In this document: in pieces, positions 42,084-55,095 of the stretch
Layout of the letters: each line of letters begins with the position of its first letter
Position numbering within the stretch: the stretch's first letter is position 1
Assembly: GCA_963965975.1 (NCBI GenBank)
Contig: OZ014411.1
Coordinates: 5,379,001 to 5,443,000 of the forward strand
Length of the DNA: 64,000 nt
Direction: 5' to 3'
DNA from: Xestospongia bergquistia
Lineage: Eukaryota > Porifera > Demospongiae > Haplosclerida > Petrosiidae
Made by a program: the position numbers and the translations under genes
Notes under the pieces: generated by a model
Told to the model about the DNA's origin: nothing
What the model saw: the letters and a program-made list of their open reading frames with translations, nothing else
Database searches by the model: none

Positions 42084-45000
42084 ATGAGTTGGAGGAAAAA
42101 AAGGATTGCCTACTTTGTCTTACTCCTTCTTATATTCCTGATAGCTATATTTTATGTTTTCCTTTCTAGACACATTGTCGTAAGGGAGGCAAAAGTTGGA
42201 TTATTACCACCGTCATCGTTGATACCGACTCGCAAACCAAATCTAAAGAATCATTCATCCAAATGCTATCAAGTAGACCTAGAAAAACTCAATAGTATTT
42301 ACTTAAGTTTGAAAACGTCCAAGAATTTCCACCAAAAACGTCTGGCTCCTCTGTTGGTGACATGGATGCAAGTATTAAACCCACACCAGGTTAGGATTGA
42401 CGTTAATATGATATATATATACAAACTATAGTAGGCAAATTCTCGTACTTATTATTATTATTATTATTATAGTAGCCCTTTCTGTTAGATTATAGAGCAT
42501 AAGTAATTTAATACAAGCTATTTACTCATTTAGCCAAAATATTGCCTCCTAGTACAAGTTCCTGTAGTGTTGCCTTGGTTATATTGTAGACTACCTCATT
42601 AAAGTTCTAATCAAAGTAACACTCACTCAAAGTGTTAATTAGTATATTAATAATTTTAAAATTCAACAATTGAAACACACACTGTCCTGTAATGAAATTG
42701 GCAATGTTTAATTACTGTACAACAACGTTGACATTTGATGTATCTGTACTTGTACCATAAAACCACAACTTTATATACGAGCATGTTCTTTATTTTAAAA
42801 AGTTGGTTGGCTCTCATTAGATGAAATTGAAGTACCATATTGCTACTTAGTCTGGCATAGCCAGCCTTTTTGCGCAGAGAGGAAGAGTCTTGGGATAAGC
42901 ATACATAGACTTGTACAGGCTGCAAAAAACTTGCAGGCCACAGGAATGCCTCTTGCACTTTTGAGCTCCTTGTTTTCACTTAACGTCCTATTCCATATGA
43001 GTCAACAATGGCTAATAAAGTCGTTGAAGCTGATCAAAAATCAGCTCTTAAAGCAGCATGTGACACAAGACAGCACTAGTTAGTAAAGACAGTCTGTGCT
43101 TCTATTCAAAAGATGATCACCACTTCCAACGAATATCATAACAACCATTAACCCTTTCTCAGGTCTATGTTGTTCTACCCAGATTTACTATCTTGCTGTA
43201 TGAGTCCTATATTGGCTTGTCCCTAGACCCTTCCTTCTCTTAGGGAAGGGTTGGCAACACCAGACTAGGTGATAGGTCAATGCACATTGTGGAAAGTCCC
43301 TGGTGTGTTGCAAATAACAACAGTGAGGGAAAGTGTTCTGACATGTACAGATTACGGTTATGGTGATCAAAGGAATAGTTTTAAGTGTTAATATCTGCAA
43401 GCCAGCCCATGGACACAGCCCTCTTTCTCATTATGTGACAGAGAGTATTCAATTATATATACTATAGTATAGTGTTTTATGTGTTCACCTTGCCCCCACA
43501 TACCGCACATCACAAATTAAATACTAAGTGTTATAGTAGTGTTATTGTTTGAGTTACCACATGAAGTCCACATGTCTGTATGTATAGAGTTGATTTTTTG
43601 TAAAAACAAATTTATTAGCTACAGTAGTGTAGTACTTTTACCTGTATTTATATGATTAAACTTTTACAGTTAGAAAGTATTTCCTGATTTCTCTCTTCAA
43701 GTGGCAGCCATTTTATTGATTAACGAAATTCACAATATAACATTCCTCATGTTCAATGGCATCTCCTATACTTTTCTTAGGGAAAGTACAATAAACCTTG
43801 TTCTTGTGGGTCGTATCATATAATGATGTCAAAAGAACAAGATGGTCATCAGGAGACCATTTGACTTTGAAATTTGTAATTTGGTCAAGTTATTAGAAAG
43901 TTATGATAATTTTTTACTGGCAAGATGAATGTGAATAGACTATATAATAGTGCGTGAACAAATAAAGGAAATTGTAACACATCCCCAAATGTATGGAAGC
44001 TGAGGGCAGACATTCCATTTCCAATTCTATTTTCCTAATTTTTCCATTTACCAATTGAGTCAAATGGGGTTATATGGAGAAAATTTCAAGTTCCAATTCC
44101 TTATTCCTAGGAATTGGAATGTCCTTCCATAGCTTCTGTATATAAGAGACCAAAATAAACAACCAAAATCAGGAACCTAATCCAACTGGAACATCTTGCT
44201 GATGCTCGATACTAAGAGATGACTAGTAGTACTTGTGCTCCATGTTTTATTAAGTAACAAGAAAATCCTAATCAAAATTAGAAATAGCACACATGCTAAG
44301 AATGGAATAAGGAATTAGAATTCATCAACTGGTTTCTTAATTAGAATTTTCAATTATTGAATACTATAATTGAGGAATCTAAGCTAGTTCCACTGACTTT
44401 CGAGAATCATTCTTATGTGAGAGGCCTTAAAACAGCAAAGTAGGTAGCAAGTTGTACTACACATACATGTGTCTATTAAGAACCATCCTACTTACTATTT
44501 TTGCTTCAAAGGGCTTCTACATGTATCTGGCTTTGACTATGTTATTAAAGTCACTTAAAAAGTTTATTTTATTATTATTCGGTATCTATGATTTTTGTCT
44601 TACCTTTTCTTCTAATTCTTACTTGTAATAATGCAAGTACCGTTAAATGTCAAATTTTTCATTGCTCAAATTTGACTTCACGAATATTAAGATATACAGT
44701 ATCCTCATGCAGCAACGTGATGGATGAGTATCGTGTACTCTAATTATTCGCGAGTCTAATTTTCGCAATGTCACTCAACCGTGAAAATATAACTACCTTG
44801 AAAATTTTGATGTTTATGGTATATGTATATATCATCATATTATACATCATGTATCATATGCTTCATTGTTAATATCCTTTATATGATGCTAATTTAGTGG
44901 TGGTAGGAGCCAATGATTACAAAAAAGGAAAAAGGAGAGAATCATGAAACACCTATGTAAATAATTGAAATTTCTACTCTTCCCATGCTAGTCACATTAT

Positions 45001-48000
45001 TATTTTTTGACTCACACACAGCTAACTGCCTAGAGATTTGTTTAGACTTATAGTATAATGCTCTCACAATACTATAACATCATTTAACATGCATTATTTT
45101 GTTGTTTAATATATACTATTTAATTTAATAGGTTCATGTTGTAACTGACAGTGCTAAACTAACTAAGGGAGACAAATGGTTGCATTTATCCAAAGAAATG
45201 GGTAAGTTGTACTAGAGCTTTATTTAACAGTAAAATATTTATAAAGTACAAATTTTGTATATTAAGCATATATAATGTTTCCTTCTAGAAATATAAATAC
45301 ACATCATCATCAATGTCCTTTTGTGATGCATGTTTCGAGCTTTTGTATATTTTAATGTGAAGTTAACTGAACTACTTGCAAGTATTATATACTATTAAGC
45401 ATGGTAGTGCTTAATATGTAGGGATGGGTTGAGGAAAAAAGTGGCCACTACATATTATCTTTTGCAGATCATAGCCTGAAATTTCTCTTATAACAATGAA
45501 ATGGACTTTTATAATCACTTACCTTTTGTTTTCGAGTGTTTTCATAACTAATGAGATTTCCAGTAAAATCAAAAAGCTTTGCTAAAGTAGAAAAGTGGTG
45601 AGTAGCCTAATTATTATTCTTTCAGATTCTGACATCAGTAGGTCGGTCACCCATGCCTAAAGATGTTGTCAAGATTTTGCCACTAAAATCCTAAGTGTAG
45701 TTAGGTTTGTGGTAGTACAGCTTTTTTATAACTTCAAAATGTTCAGCAAGAAAACTCATCAGGCAAACAGCTACCTTCTACTACAACTCCTTGCTCGTGT
45801 CTTACTATTCATAATTATTGTTGCAGTAAAGTGTGCTTATGTTCTTCTCTCTCTATTATTCAAAATAATAAAGTTTCGAACTCTCACTGCATTACCTATA
45901 CAAGTTCTTTCTGAAGTGAAGTAAAAGAAGAAGGATGTCTTGAATGAATTCCTTTACAACTCAAAATAAGTCTAAATTTGCTATAGAAGTAATATATATG
46001 GCTTTAGCAAGGACCTCTATATTATCAACATGAAGAAAATTGTGATCACCACAAAATTGAAACAAATAGTGAAGACATATTTTTATAAAAATGGAAGTAC
46101 GTGCAGAGATGACAATGCCAAATTGAAAAAAACAAGGTAGAGATGCAAACATGAATACATACAAAATCCCTATACATGAGTAGCCACTCAATATCAGTCT
46201 TCTAAGCTTTTATTCAATCCTACATATATACCTCTAGAGGAATCAATTTGTATTCAATCTTGTGACACTAAAGACCAGTTTTTAATATCCAAATTGTAGC
46301 TAACAGTATTAGGCCTTCTTCACTTTAATTTAAAGATTTGGCTACCTATGTGTATAGATATATGTCTTCATTCTTTCCTTGTTTCTTTTCCTTTTGGGAT
46401 TGTTATTCCTACATTTCCTTCCAATTTAAAAATGTTTTTATTACTTCTTAGTTCTTACACATTAAATATTTATCCAAGTTGATAAAATATCTCTAAACCA
46501 ATCCTAGTATATGTTAACTCTCAATAATTACCAAGTGCCTTAGTGCAAGACAACTAATGTGAATGGTGAAGCAAAACCTCAACTTAGTTTTTATATGTAG
46601 TTTGGTCACACTTAGAAATGCGATAACTACTTTACTGAAACCTGGAACCACAGGTATACAAAAGCATTTGATTAGCTATGTTCACAGTGAAATACTTACT
46701 TGATGTTTAGCAATGCAATAAACTTGAAGAAAGAAAAAAAGCAGACATATTTAAACCAATTAAAAGTGTTTATAAGCCATTTAGAGCAATGTGAAGATGA
46801 ACAAGATCAAAGACTAAGTTAGAAGCTAGGTATACAGAAATTATGCTACAAATGCTAAAATTTATTCTATACATCCTGGACAGACTAAGAGATCAAAGTC
46901 ACATTTGTCACTTATTACTGTGAGAGGAAAACTTTACATATCCACATATTCCTAGTTATAAAGTACCCTTGACAATTACAATGTAGTTATCACATCAGAA
47001 ACATATGTATAAGAGTGTACTTTGAAAAGTAATGTAGATAATAACAATAATTATATTTGTTAGGTTTCACTGTACACCATGCTGACTGTCCTGTTGGTCA
47101 TGACTCAGCTAGTCTCTGCTGTAAATCAGGAGTCGACTTTGATAATTATTACAGAGCAATAGAAGCAGGACAAAAATATAGGTAAGTCACAATACATGTA
47201 CAAGTACTCATGTACATCTGACATAACCAACTATCTAGCCTCTAGTTTGATCTCATACTGGTGACTGATTTGTTTTGTGAGATTAGTAGTGAGCCTACTG
47301 TAGTTTCTCTACAAATTTGTTAGTTTAAGAATGTTGATTATTGGAATTCAATACATGGCTCTATACAAAATTAATACAGAAAACCTATTCTTAGTAACAA
47401 GTACAGGAGAATGCATGTAGGTTGTCCCAGATAGGTAGTCTCAACCATAGACTACCACAACACTAATTGTATATCTAAAACTAAATAAAATCATGTTAGC
47501 TACTAAAACTAAATGAAAATAATTTCTGTACCAAATGTAATACTGTAGTTTCATCTGGGGACAAGACTATAGCTATAAAGAAACAGTTAAACAGACAATT
47601 GTGGTTTGTCACTTTGGGTCATGGTCTACATTGCACTAGTTAACACTCAGCAATGTTTACATCATGGTCACATATGCAATATGTTAACTTGAGTACTAGT
47701 ATGTATGCTTTGTTGAAATATTACCATGAAAGGGCTGAACTGTTGAAATAAATTATGACAAAAGTTCCAAATAATTTGAAGGTTGTTTAACCCAATCTTT
47801 GAATTACAAAAAGTGGTCTTCCTCTTAGCTCTATTCAGCATTTAGTACTCTTTATTGCTCCTTCTAGATGGTTTTGTCATATTGATGATGATCTTTATGT
47901 CAATGTTCCTCATCTTGTTTCTACCCTCCAGAAGTTTAATCCATTTAAGGAGCACCGATATATTGGACAGTTTCCTTATTATTCAAAGTTCATGCATTTG

Positions 48001-51000
48001 TTTAGATACAATTTACCAGCTATATTAAAACCTGTGAGTTTTAATGTTATATACTATTAATGTAATAGTACCATTGTTGTCATCATAGATTAGGTTGGTT
48101 TTGGTAGAGTAATTTATTTCAAAAAATATGTCACTGAAAATATTTACATACTTAGTTGTTTGAATATTTTAAATTTGTGCCTTTTTAATTCCATTTTCAG
48201 CACTGAAAAAGCATTTGTCATTTTAACTGAGGTCTTTGTTACCACAGTTCCATTAATATGATGTAAGCCCAATTGTAAGTTGCTACAACACCAATACTAT
48301 TGTAACTCAATATGCATAAAGCCAACTAAGTTGTATCTACACCCACATTGTTCACTTTGCTATAATAGTAATTGGATATGGCTTCAATTGAAGCTATAAG
48401 TAGATACTATCTCAACTGAACCTAACTCAGTTATTTCAATTGAAATAGTATCTATCTCTCCCTCATAGTTTCATTAATTGGACATAAACTACAAAGACGA
48501 CTATTTGGCTTCTAGTTGGCTTTATACATATATACTATATACATATATTTATACTGAGCTAAATCCGTTTTGGCATTGTGGTAATTCAATATTGGGCTTA
48601 TGTTGTATTGAGGAAATTCTGGTAACGAAGACAATGGTTGAAATGACAAAATGTTATTTTAAGTGAGTAAAGTGTGCTATTTGTAACCATTATAAATAAC
48701 AATGAAAGTAAACAAAAATTATAGTGTATAACATTTCTGTTATTATACTGTGTATTACATTTGAATTACAAGTGAATTCACTTTTCTTGTTTAGTTTAAC
48801 GAAACATTTCGTTATGCTGGGGGACCAGTTTACTGTCTAAGTGCTAAACTAATGAAGGAAGTTGAAAGACATCTACGGTAAGTGTAGTTTGTATCATATC
48901 TACACATATACAGTACATTCAATTCAAACATGTAGGTGAAAATGGTTTATTACAGACTTGTTCCATAGTAGTTTGTTGATACTGATAACACTTGATAACA
49001 TTGTTATTGTTCCAAAGCCCTATTGATAGATATCAATATAATGTCCTCCATATATTCCAGCTTTGCTTAAGTAAGATCTTTTGATTTTCTATCAACCTTG
49101 TGTTAGAAAGCAGTCTAACTTTTAATATTTATGATGTACTATACAGCTATTGTATGTATATATTTTATTTGTTAATACATTTTTTGTATAAGTTTAGAGG
49201 AAAAGAGTTTCCTATTATGTGCAAACGGTTACAAATTGGACCAGAGGATCAACTAATAGGAACAGTTGTACAGCTCATTCTTGGATACAATTTTACAAGA
49301 GAGCCAGGATTTCATTTTCAAAAGATAATGGATATTCCTTCAAGTACATACAAGGAAAAGGTTTGTCAAAGTGTACTTGTGAATGAATCTGGTAAAAGTT
49401 TCTTTTTTTTACACAATTTAAACAAATGACACTCCTTAAACAGTTAGTACACTGCCTTTATGTACAATATGTTTGTAAATCTTGATAACCAGGAAAGTCC
49501 CCAATTGTGCTTTCTAGAGATAATAATTAGTTTTCACACAAGATGACTCATTTTAGATAAGAATATTTGTAGATTTATTATCACATTTCATATCTTATTT
49601 TGTTGTCAATGTTCCTTTATACACACTCTTCAAGTTAAACTTCATACTGACCACATGTGGCTATAACTAAATTCATTTATCATCACAGTGTCATACCACA
49701 ATGCTACCAGATCAGACAATATTTATTCTTTTCAATATGTAGATAACAATTAATCTTGATGGCTATGATGTTCCTAATGCCACTTTTAAAAAAGACATAG
49801 ATCCTTCCAGGTAGTTCACTAATAAATAAAGTAATACCAATTGTAACCTTTTTCTGTGGTTCGGTAACCAGTACAATGTATTTTTATAACTCATGGGCCC
49901 ATTACTGTTATCTTACTATGGTACATTATAATTCTAGTTTGTAGTATATTACATTGACAATTGACTTTGTTGTAGGTCCTATGCATTTACTATATGACCA
50001 TAATGTAATGTAAACCCCTTAATTAACAGAATATTATATTAGGTAATTTGAAAAAAGTAAAATATTAAAATATAAGGTTTAGCATGAAACAATTTTATGT
50101 GTTACACAATATAAAACACCCCAAATTTATATTACATCTAAGTAAATGAGGAAGCAATGAACAAAACCTTAACATGTTAAGCAAATACAAAAACATAGGT
50201 TAATTTTCCATGTCTACCTTTTGACAAGGGCAGTCTAACAGAATTACAAATAGGAGTGAGAGTCCTTTATCATAGTATTTACATAGCCTTGTACCCAGGT
50301 GTTGGTGATAGAAAAGAACGCCTGGTATCTGCCTTTTGACAAGGGCAGTCTAAAACAATCACAAATAGAAGTGAGAGCCTTTATCATAGTTTTACAGTTC
50401 AAAGATAACAATGCATCTACAAGCCATCACCCATAGACATAGACATGGGCAATAACTGCAACATGTACATTTTGTGTCTTATTGTATTTGTGGTTATGTA
50501 AACCTATCTAATGGTGACATGCGGCAAGACCGCTGCTTTTAATGCTAGTACTGAAACATAGAATTCTTACTCAGAATGGCTTGACTTAAATTTTGTGCAA
50601 ACAATATTAAGAATCCAGGAAAGAAGAGATTCATATTGTTGACTGTGTGTGGTCCATCCACATAATCAGCATCTCAAACATCTCTCTCAGTTGGCTAATG
50701 AAAAAATGTACAATGAATTAATCCAAGCCTTGAGCAATATGACTGCCTTTGCCATTGTTGAGTGTTTCAAATTTAACACTATGATTCGCAATTCTGGCTA
50801 ATCTGTTGCAATTTTCATTGCCTTGAGATGGCACAAGCAATGGAAGTGGTAGCTCGGGATACTAACAACTTCCAGTAACAAATACTAATTCCTAGAACAG
50901 TACAATGTCTGCAAGAACAAAAACCTAAGTTTTCATCATGTTATCAATGTGCCAGCAATCATTTTGCAAGTACATGTCGTTTTCAAGAGGATAGTTGTGG

Positions 51001-52067
51001 TAAAGTTGGCCATATCACTTGAATTTAAACCTAAGAAGGTCTCAAAGAAATCTCAAAAGGTCATGCTGTGTATTCAATTTTACAAGACCTTCCCTCTGTT
51101 GATACAATTTTGTCTCTACAGCAACTTAACAGGAAATTCTAAAACAATTGTTTTGACAGTCTGTGTGAAGAGGTGATCCTTTGCATGAAATTATATGAAG
51201 GAGCTTTGTTGTCTGTAATTAGTCAAACACTTTGTAAAGTACACACTACTAAACCCACATCATACCCACACAGGAGAAAATTTGGCCTTAGATCTATAGA
51301 TGTTCAATAATTGCAAGTTGAATACTAGTAACATGCAAGTTCAAGTTCTTCTGTCAAAAGACCAGGGTACGAGTTTATTTGGATGGAATTGGCTTTAGAA
51401 GATTAGACTTAATTGGTCCACTGTTCACACTTTAGCAATGTCAAATACTTTGCTATGAGAACACAAGAGTTTTTTTGTTATTGTCTAGGAACAATGTATA
51501 TGTAAGATTCACCTTTTGGAACTCTATCCACATGTAGGAACTAGGAACAGACCTATTAATATAATGATGATGTGGTCTATTACATATTCAGCAATATTAT
51601 ATATAGAATATTAATAGTGACAGGAGCTCTTAGACAATTACACACAAAATTTAATCTATGCAAAATTTTAGATGAAGACCTATATTAATTTATTTCTGAC
51701 CTATATAAACTAGTTGTAGTAAAACATTGTTTATTATCTCCTAAACTGACTGTACATTATAATATAGTATGATTTGGCAATACACCATATCACTAAAAGA
51801 CAATGTTAAAAAGATCAAAATACAACACATTGATTAGTAACATTAATTAATATGTGGTTAAATGCTTTATATTTTAATAAGTTAAAGATCATGCTTTATA
51901 TAATGTGTTTTTATTGTAGGTATCTTTCATTTCATTGTTCTCTGTATCCTGAGTTAGACTGGTGCAATGCTAACATTCATAGTATAGATGATGTAATAAA
52001 GTTGATTTCTAAGAGTCACAATAGAATTTATGATCATATATGCCATGATAGTAATAGCTTGTTCTAA
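42084..52067 (+). CDS. Fringe-like beta-1,3-GlcNAc-transferase (GT31), copy A, complete
   Basis: Fringe enzymes extend O-fucose on Notch EGF repeats in the Golgi. This is a type II membrane protein: short basic N-terminus (MSWRKKR), an about 20-residue hydrophobic anchor, stem, then catalytic domain. It has the metal-binding DDD in WFCHIDDDLYVN, the FRYAGGPVYCLS motif and the GPEDQLIG segment aligning with the catalytic Asp of Fringe. Exons: 42084-42389, 45132-45201, 47064-47181, 47868-48033, 48795-48877, 49198-49360, 49743-49810, 51920-52067; 373 aa, close to vertebrate Fringe length. The C-terminus adds a segment with HCSLYPELDWCNANIH. It is Fringe-like rather than proven Fringe, since the acceptor cannot be read from sequence. 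The B copy lies 14 kb downstream. Confidence 0.88.
42848..43267. mobile_element. 420-bp inverted-repeat element in copy A intron 1
   Basis: The left end, TAGTCTGGCATAGCCAGCC, pairs over about 53 bp with the right end (complement TAGTCTGGTGTTGCCAACC). It is present at the same place in copy B, so it predates the duplication. No coding content is supported. Confidence 0.65.
43990..44140. mobile_element. GACATTCC-type inverted-repeat element, right end lost, copy A
   Basis: GAAGCTGAGGGCAGACATTCC and an inverted GGAATGTCCTTCCATAGCTT face each other. Copy B keeps a further, more distal right end (see 57975-58391) that is absent here. Confidence 0.5.
44638..44821. mobile_element. MITE, TACCGTAAA family, copy 3
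   Basis: Ends TACCGTTAAATGTC and a complement ending TGTTTATGGTA, with an interior related to the copy at 29865. It is in intron 1 of Fringe-like gene A only. Copy B carries unrelated sequence at the matching place. Confidence 0.7.
46615..46970. repeat. interspersed repeat of unknown type, copy 2
   Basis: Colinear with 28540-28885 over most of its length. It is shared by the two Fringe copies, in intron 2. Confidence 0.65.
48201..48665. mobile_element. CACTG-ended MITE (EnSpm/CACTA-like), 465 bp, present only in copy A
   Basis: CACTGAAAAAGCATTTGTCA at the left pairs over about 45 bp with the right end (complement CACTTAAAATAACATTTTG). AG flanks both sides. Copy B has the uninterrupted empty site TTTCAGTAAAGTG at about 62841. 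The interior holds AATTGAA palindromes and no transposase. CACTG-type ends and a 2-bp duplication fit animal EnSpm/CACTA elements. Confidence 0.75.
50220..50398. repeat. direct repeat pair, about 65 bp each
   Basis: TTTTGACAAGGGCAGTCTAA with a following TACAAATAGGAGTGAGAG segment occurs at about 50218-50284 and again at about 50334-50398. About 50 bp containing CTTGTACCCAGG separates them. It lies in intron 7 of gene A. Confidence 0.75.
50560..51480 (+). mobile_element. fossil LTR retrotransposon fragment (Ty3/gypsy-like gag to protease region)
   Basis: Plus-strand traces of a gag C-terminus with a CCHC-type zinc knuckle (CYQCASNHF) at about 50940-51010, followed by sequence resembling the gag-protease part of Metaviridae. 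It is old and heavily broken, with several breaks, and no LTRs were recognised at either side. It is embedded in intron 7 of Fringe-like gene A. Limits are approximate. Confidence 0.5.
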
Positions 52068-53682
52068 TTTATTATGTTCTGTCAATCACTAGTCTAATTA
52101 TCTTAAACAATTATTAGTTATTATTCTTTCATATTAATGAAAAAAACATGAGGTATCTATCTACAGAAGAACTCAGATGTTTATAAACATGATATCTATC
52201 AAATAGATACCTCTTGTTTCTTCTCAACAGTCAACACAAAAGAGACTTTATACAATTTTGAGCCACAAGATCTAGACAAACCCAGCCATACCACAAGACC
52301 AATGCAAGTATGATGATTCAGTTAGACAATACATTGGAGGTTTCTACAGAAAAATAGAGCTCAATAAAATTTATAGAAACTTTAGAAGGTCTAATATTAT
52401 ATCAAATATGACTCTTGTATATGGCAGCTAACCTAATATTATGACAACTCAAACATTAAACAGCTCAGTTCCAACAATGATAAATCATTAACACTGCCAA
52501 AGTCCCTAAATTCTAAAGCAAACTGTAAACTGTACTTGTAACCTTAAAACCACAAACTTAACCAAAGTTATAATTATTTTTACCACATTATAATATTTCT
52601 AATTATATAGAAAATATTAATTATTGATTATGTATATTAGTACTGTTTGATTATATACCTTCTAGACATTGTGAACTTAAGGTGGCGGTACGATGGAAGT
52701 CAGAAGCCATATAATTTTATTATAATAATATTTATACTATATTCATAATATTCATAACATAACACACTCATTAATACATATTTGTGATTTGGTTTGCATT
52801 CTAAGCTATATTGCCAATAGATTTCACCTATTATTAACATAGGTGTGGTTCCAAGATAATGACATACCTCTCACATTCCAGTGGTTTCGTAGCTAAAGTT
52901 AATGAGCAAGTACAAACTGATGTACTAGTAAGATACATTTATCTTAGCTCTAATACTACGCACAGGTAAGAAATCTTGAGCAACCCTACCCAACATATGT
53001 ACGAGTAATCCTATGAAGCCAATTTTTAAAAATGGCGTTCGGTTTTCCGAAGGCTCTCAACGATTTGACTCTGATTAGTGTATCTCAGAAAGTATAGCAG
53101 TAATTCAAAAAAGCTTTCATAGGATTATAGATCTAATATAACTGTAATAGCCAGGTAAGTTTCTAATCTCTACCTATAAGAAGTTTTTAGAAAAATGTAC
53201 CTTTGCTCTGTATAAATTACAAAGATACCTAATGGCTATACGAAGTTCTTGTAACGTATAATCTCCTATTCAGATTTGGAAAGGGTGACTGCCTCGTAAA
53301 TGTTTGGGTGTGATTTCCCAGCAAGTTTCTTCATTTTACTTTTGGGTGATTCTCATTGCAGAAACTAGCTGATCATGAACATCAGTGACTGCTCTTCCAG
53401 GACAACTTCTGTCTGCACATCTCCAATATATCTACCCATCTGCTGTTCTTCGATTGAGTGTGTACCTATAACCCTGGTGTATAAGTGATCTGGCTCCTCT
53501 TGTTTTTGTAACAAACTCCATTGATTTGATATTTTGTATGTATGAAATGGCTCCTCTTAAGTACTCTACCTTTCAAGACATCAAAGTCTTTACACTATTA
53601 GTTCTTTGGAATTAGAACTCCATCACCTTTACTGGCCTTATCTTAGACCTTTTACACTACTAGACACTATAGTCACTATTAG

Positions 53683-53752
53683 ACAAAATGGGACAAAAGT
53701 CCATTTTGTTAGACAAAATGGGATTAGATGAAATGGGATTAGACGAAATGGC
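53683..53752. repeat. short minisatellite, TTAGACAAAATGGGA units
   Basis: About five degenerate copies of a 15-bp unit. Confidence 0.75.
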
Positions 53753-53884
53753 ATAACACCAACTGACTATTGGATCGACTGATTACCATTTCTTATGTAT
53801 GTTCTTCAAAATTTCACCGTTCTTTAGAGAGCAGCTCACCAGATGTCGAGTTTACTCTTTTGTTCTTGTTGACTAACTTCCTGT

Positions 53885-54460
53885 CAAGGCTCCATATACT
53901 TATGATGCTTTTTACACTCCTTTAATAGATGAGGTTGAATCACTTTTTTTGTATGGCAAACAAGTGTTTTTTAAAATCAGCAGTATTAGGTTATTCTAAT
54001 AATAATGAAACTGCTACAATTCATGTTTTACCACTTCTAGTGACTGCTGACATGAAAGCTCACGCTGAAATTGGATTAAGTTGTGCTGGTGGTCAAAAAG
54101 GCTGTAGAAGGTGTAAAATAGTTGGAGAATATGTACTGTCATGTAAACATTACTATTATGGAAACTTTTCGTTTAGGTACTACAATTGATCACCAGGCAG
54201 AACAGCAGAAACAACTCTCATAAGAGGAAATGAAGTTGACAATGCAATAAATGAAACAAGAAAAAAGAACTTTCAAAGAATATGGTGTAACTGGTGTTTC
54301 CATCTTTTATAGATGGTATGATCTTTGTAATTTTGACCCTATTTATGACCAGGCAGTACATGAAGTTAAACGTCATGATAGAGAGTGGCTAATGGGATTT
54401 GTTGCGGCTAAGGATCTAAATGCTTTTCTTGAGTTAAGTCTTGTAACTATAATTAGAATT
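53885..54460 (+). pseudogene. decayed EnSpm/CACTA-like transposase fragment
   Basis: The translation has YDAFYTPLIDEVE, then TADMKAHAEIGLSCAG and a CRRCKIVG zinc-binding-like CxxC, then NHYYYGNF-like, RTAETTLIRGNEVDN and GVTGVSIFYRWYDLCNFDP. The D..A...I pattern followed by GC..C..G recalls the middle of EnSpm/CACTA-type transposases. The frame is interrupted by a stop at about 54187 and a frame change near 54250, so it is dead. No terminal repeats were found. Family assignment is from pattern memory only. Confidence 0.5.
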
Positions 54461-55095
54461 TGTTGACTACTCTTTTCTTCAGTAGTAACTTCTCTCCCAA
54501 GTAATGTTGAGATTGATACCTTCATTTTATTCACTTTTCAAGATATTGATGGTTTTATTGAACTAGTTCTTGGAGAAGAACCATATGATGGATGGAGTAT
54601 TAGACCACATAGTATCCCATCAGATCATTGGTTAGTAATATAATGTTCTATTGATGTTCTCTATATTAAGTACTACTTTTACAGGCATCAAACGATGTGG
54701 ATATGTTCAGTGCTAAGTCTCTTCCATATTTTCCTTGTACACTTATTACAATATCTGCAGATTATTTTCAAAGTACTGTCAGGAAAATAGAATATAGAGT
54801 TCCATTGAAAGGAGTTGAAGCACATATTAAGGAAATTTGTATTGTAAAATCTATCAGTACTTCTTCTGGTATGATTGACATGCATGTATGTATGTGAATT
54901 TACAATTTCATTACTCATACGTAGTGATATATTTTAATCCCCTGGATCATCATCACAAGGTATGTCTGCAATATTAAGAGATCTAGAAATCAGTGTAATC
55001 ACATGTTCTTTCATGCATCAGTTCATAAATATACATCAGCAGATGATAACACAGGCAACATGTACTTGTTTCATGTACTACTTACAAAGGGTACT

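Larger units (their letters stand above)
42029..49840 (+). repeat. tandem duplication, unit A (continues past 49840)
   Basis: Starts at TTGATCTGAGAAAAACGG, 55 bp before the ATG, and aligns with unit B at 56008 onward. The right limit cannot be seen because the window ends inside B. The end given is where the window runs out in B. Confidence 0.85.

Noticed and set aside
42656-42979. 107-codon minus frame conserved at 56635-56958
   Set aside because: It lies within intron 1 and overlaps an inverted-repeat element. Conservation simply reflects the recent duplication; no homology or splice context.
45709-46191. Hydrophobic open frames in Fringe-like intron 2, on both strands
   Set aside because: AT-rich intronic frames. 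The copy B counterparts have shifted or lost them, so there is no coding constraint.
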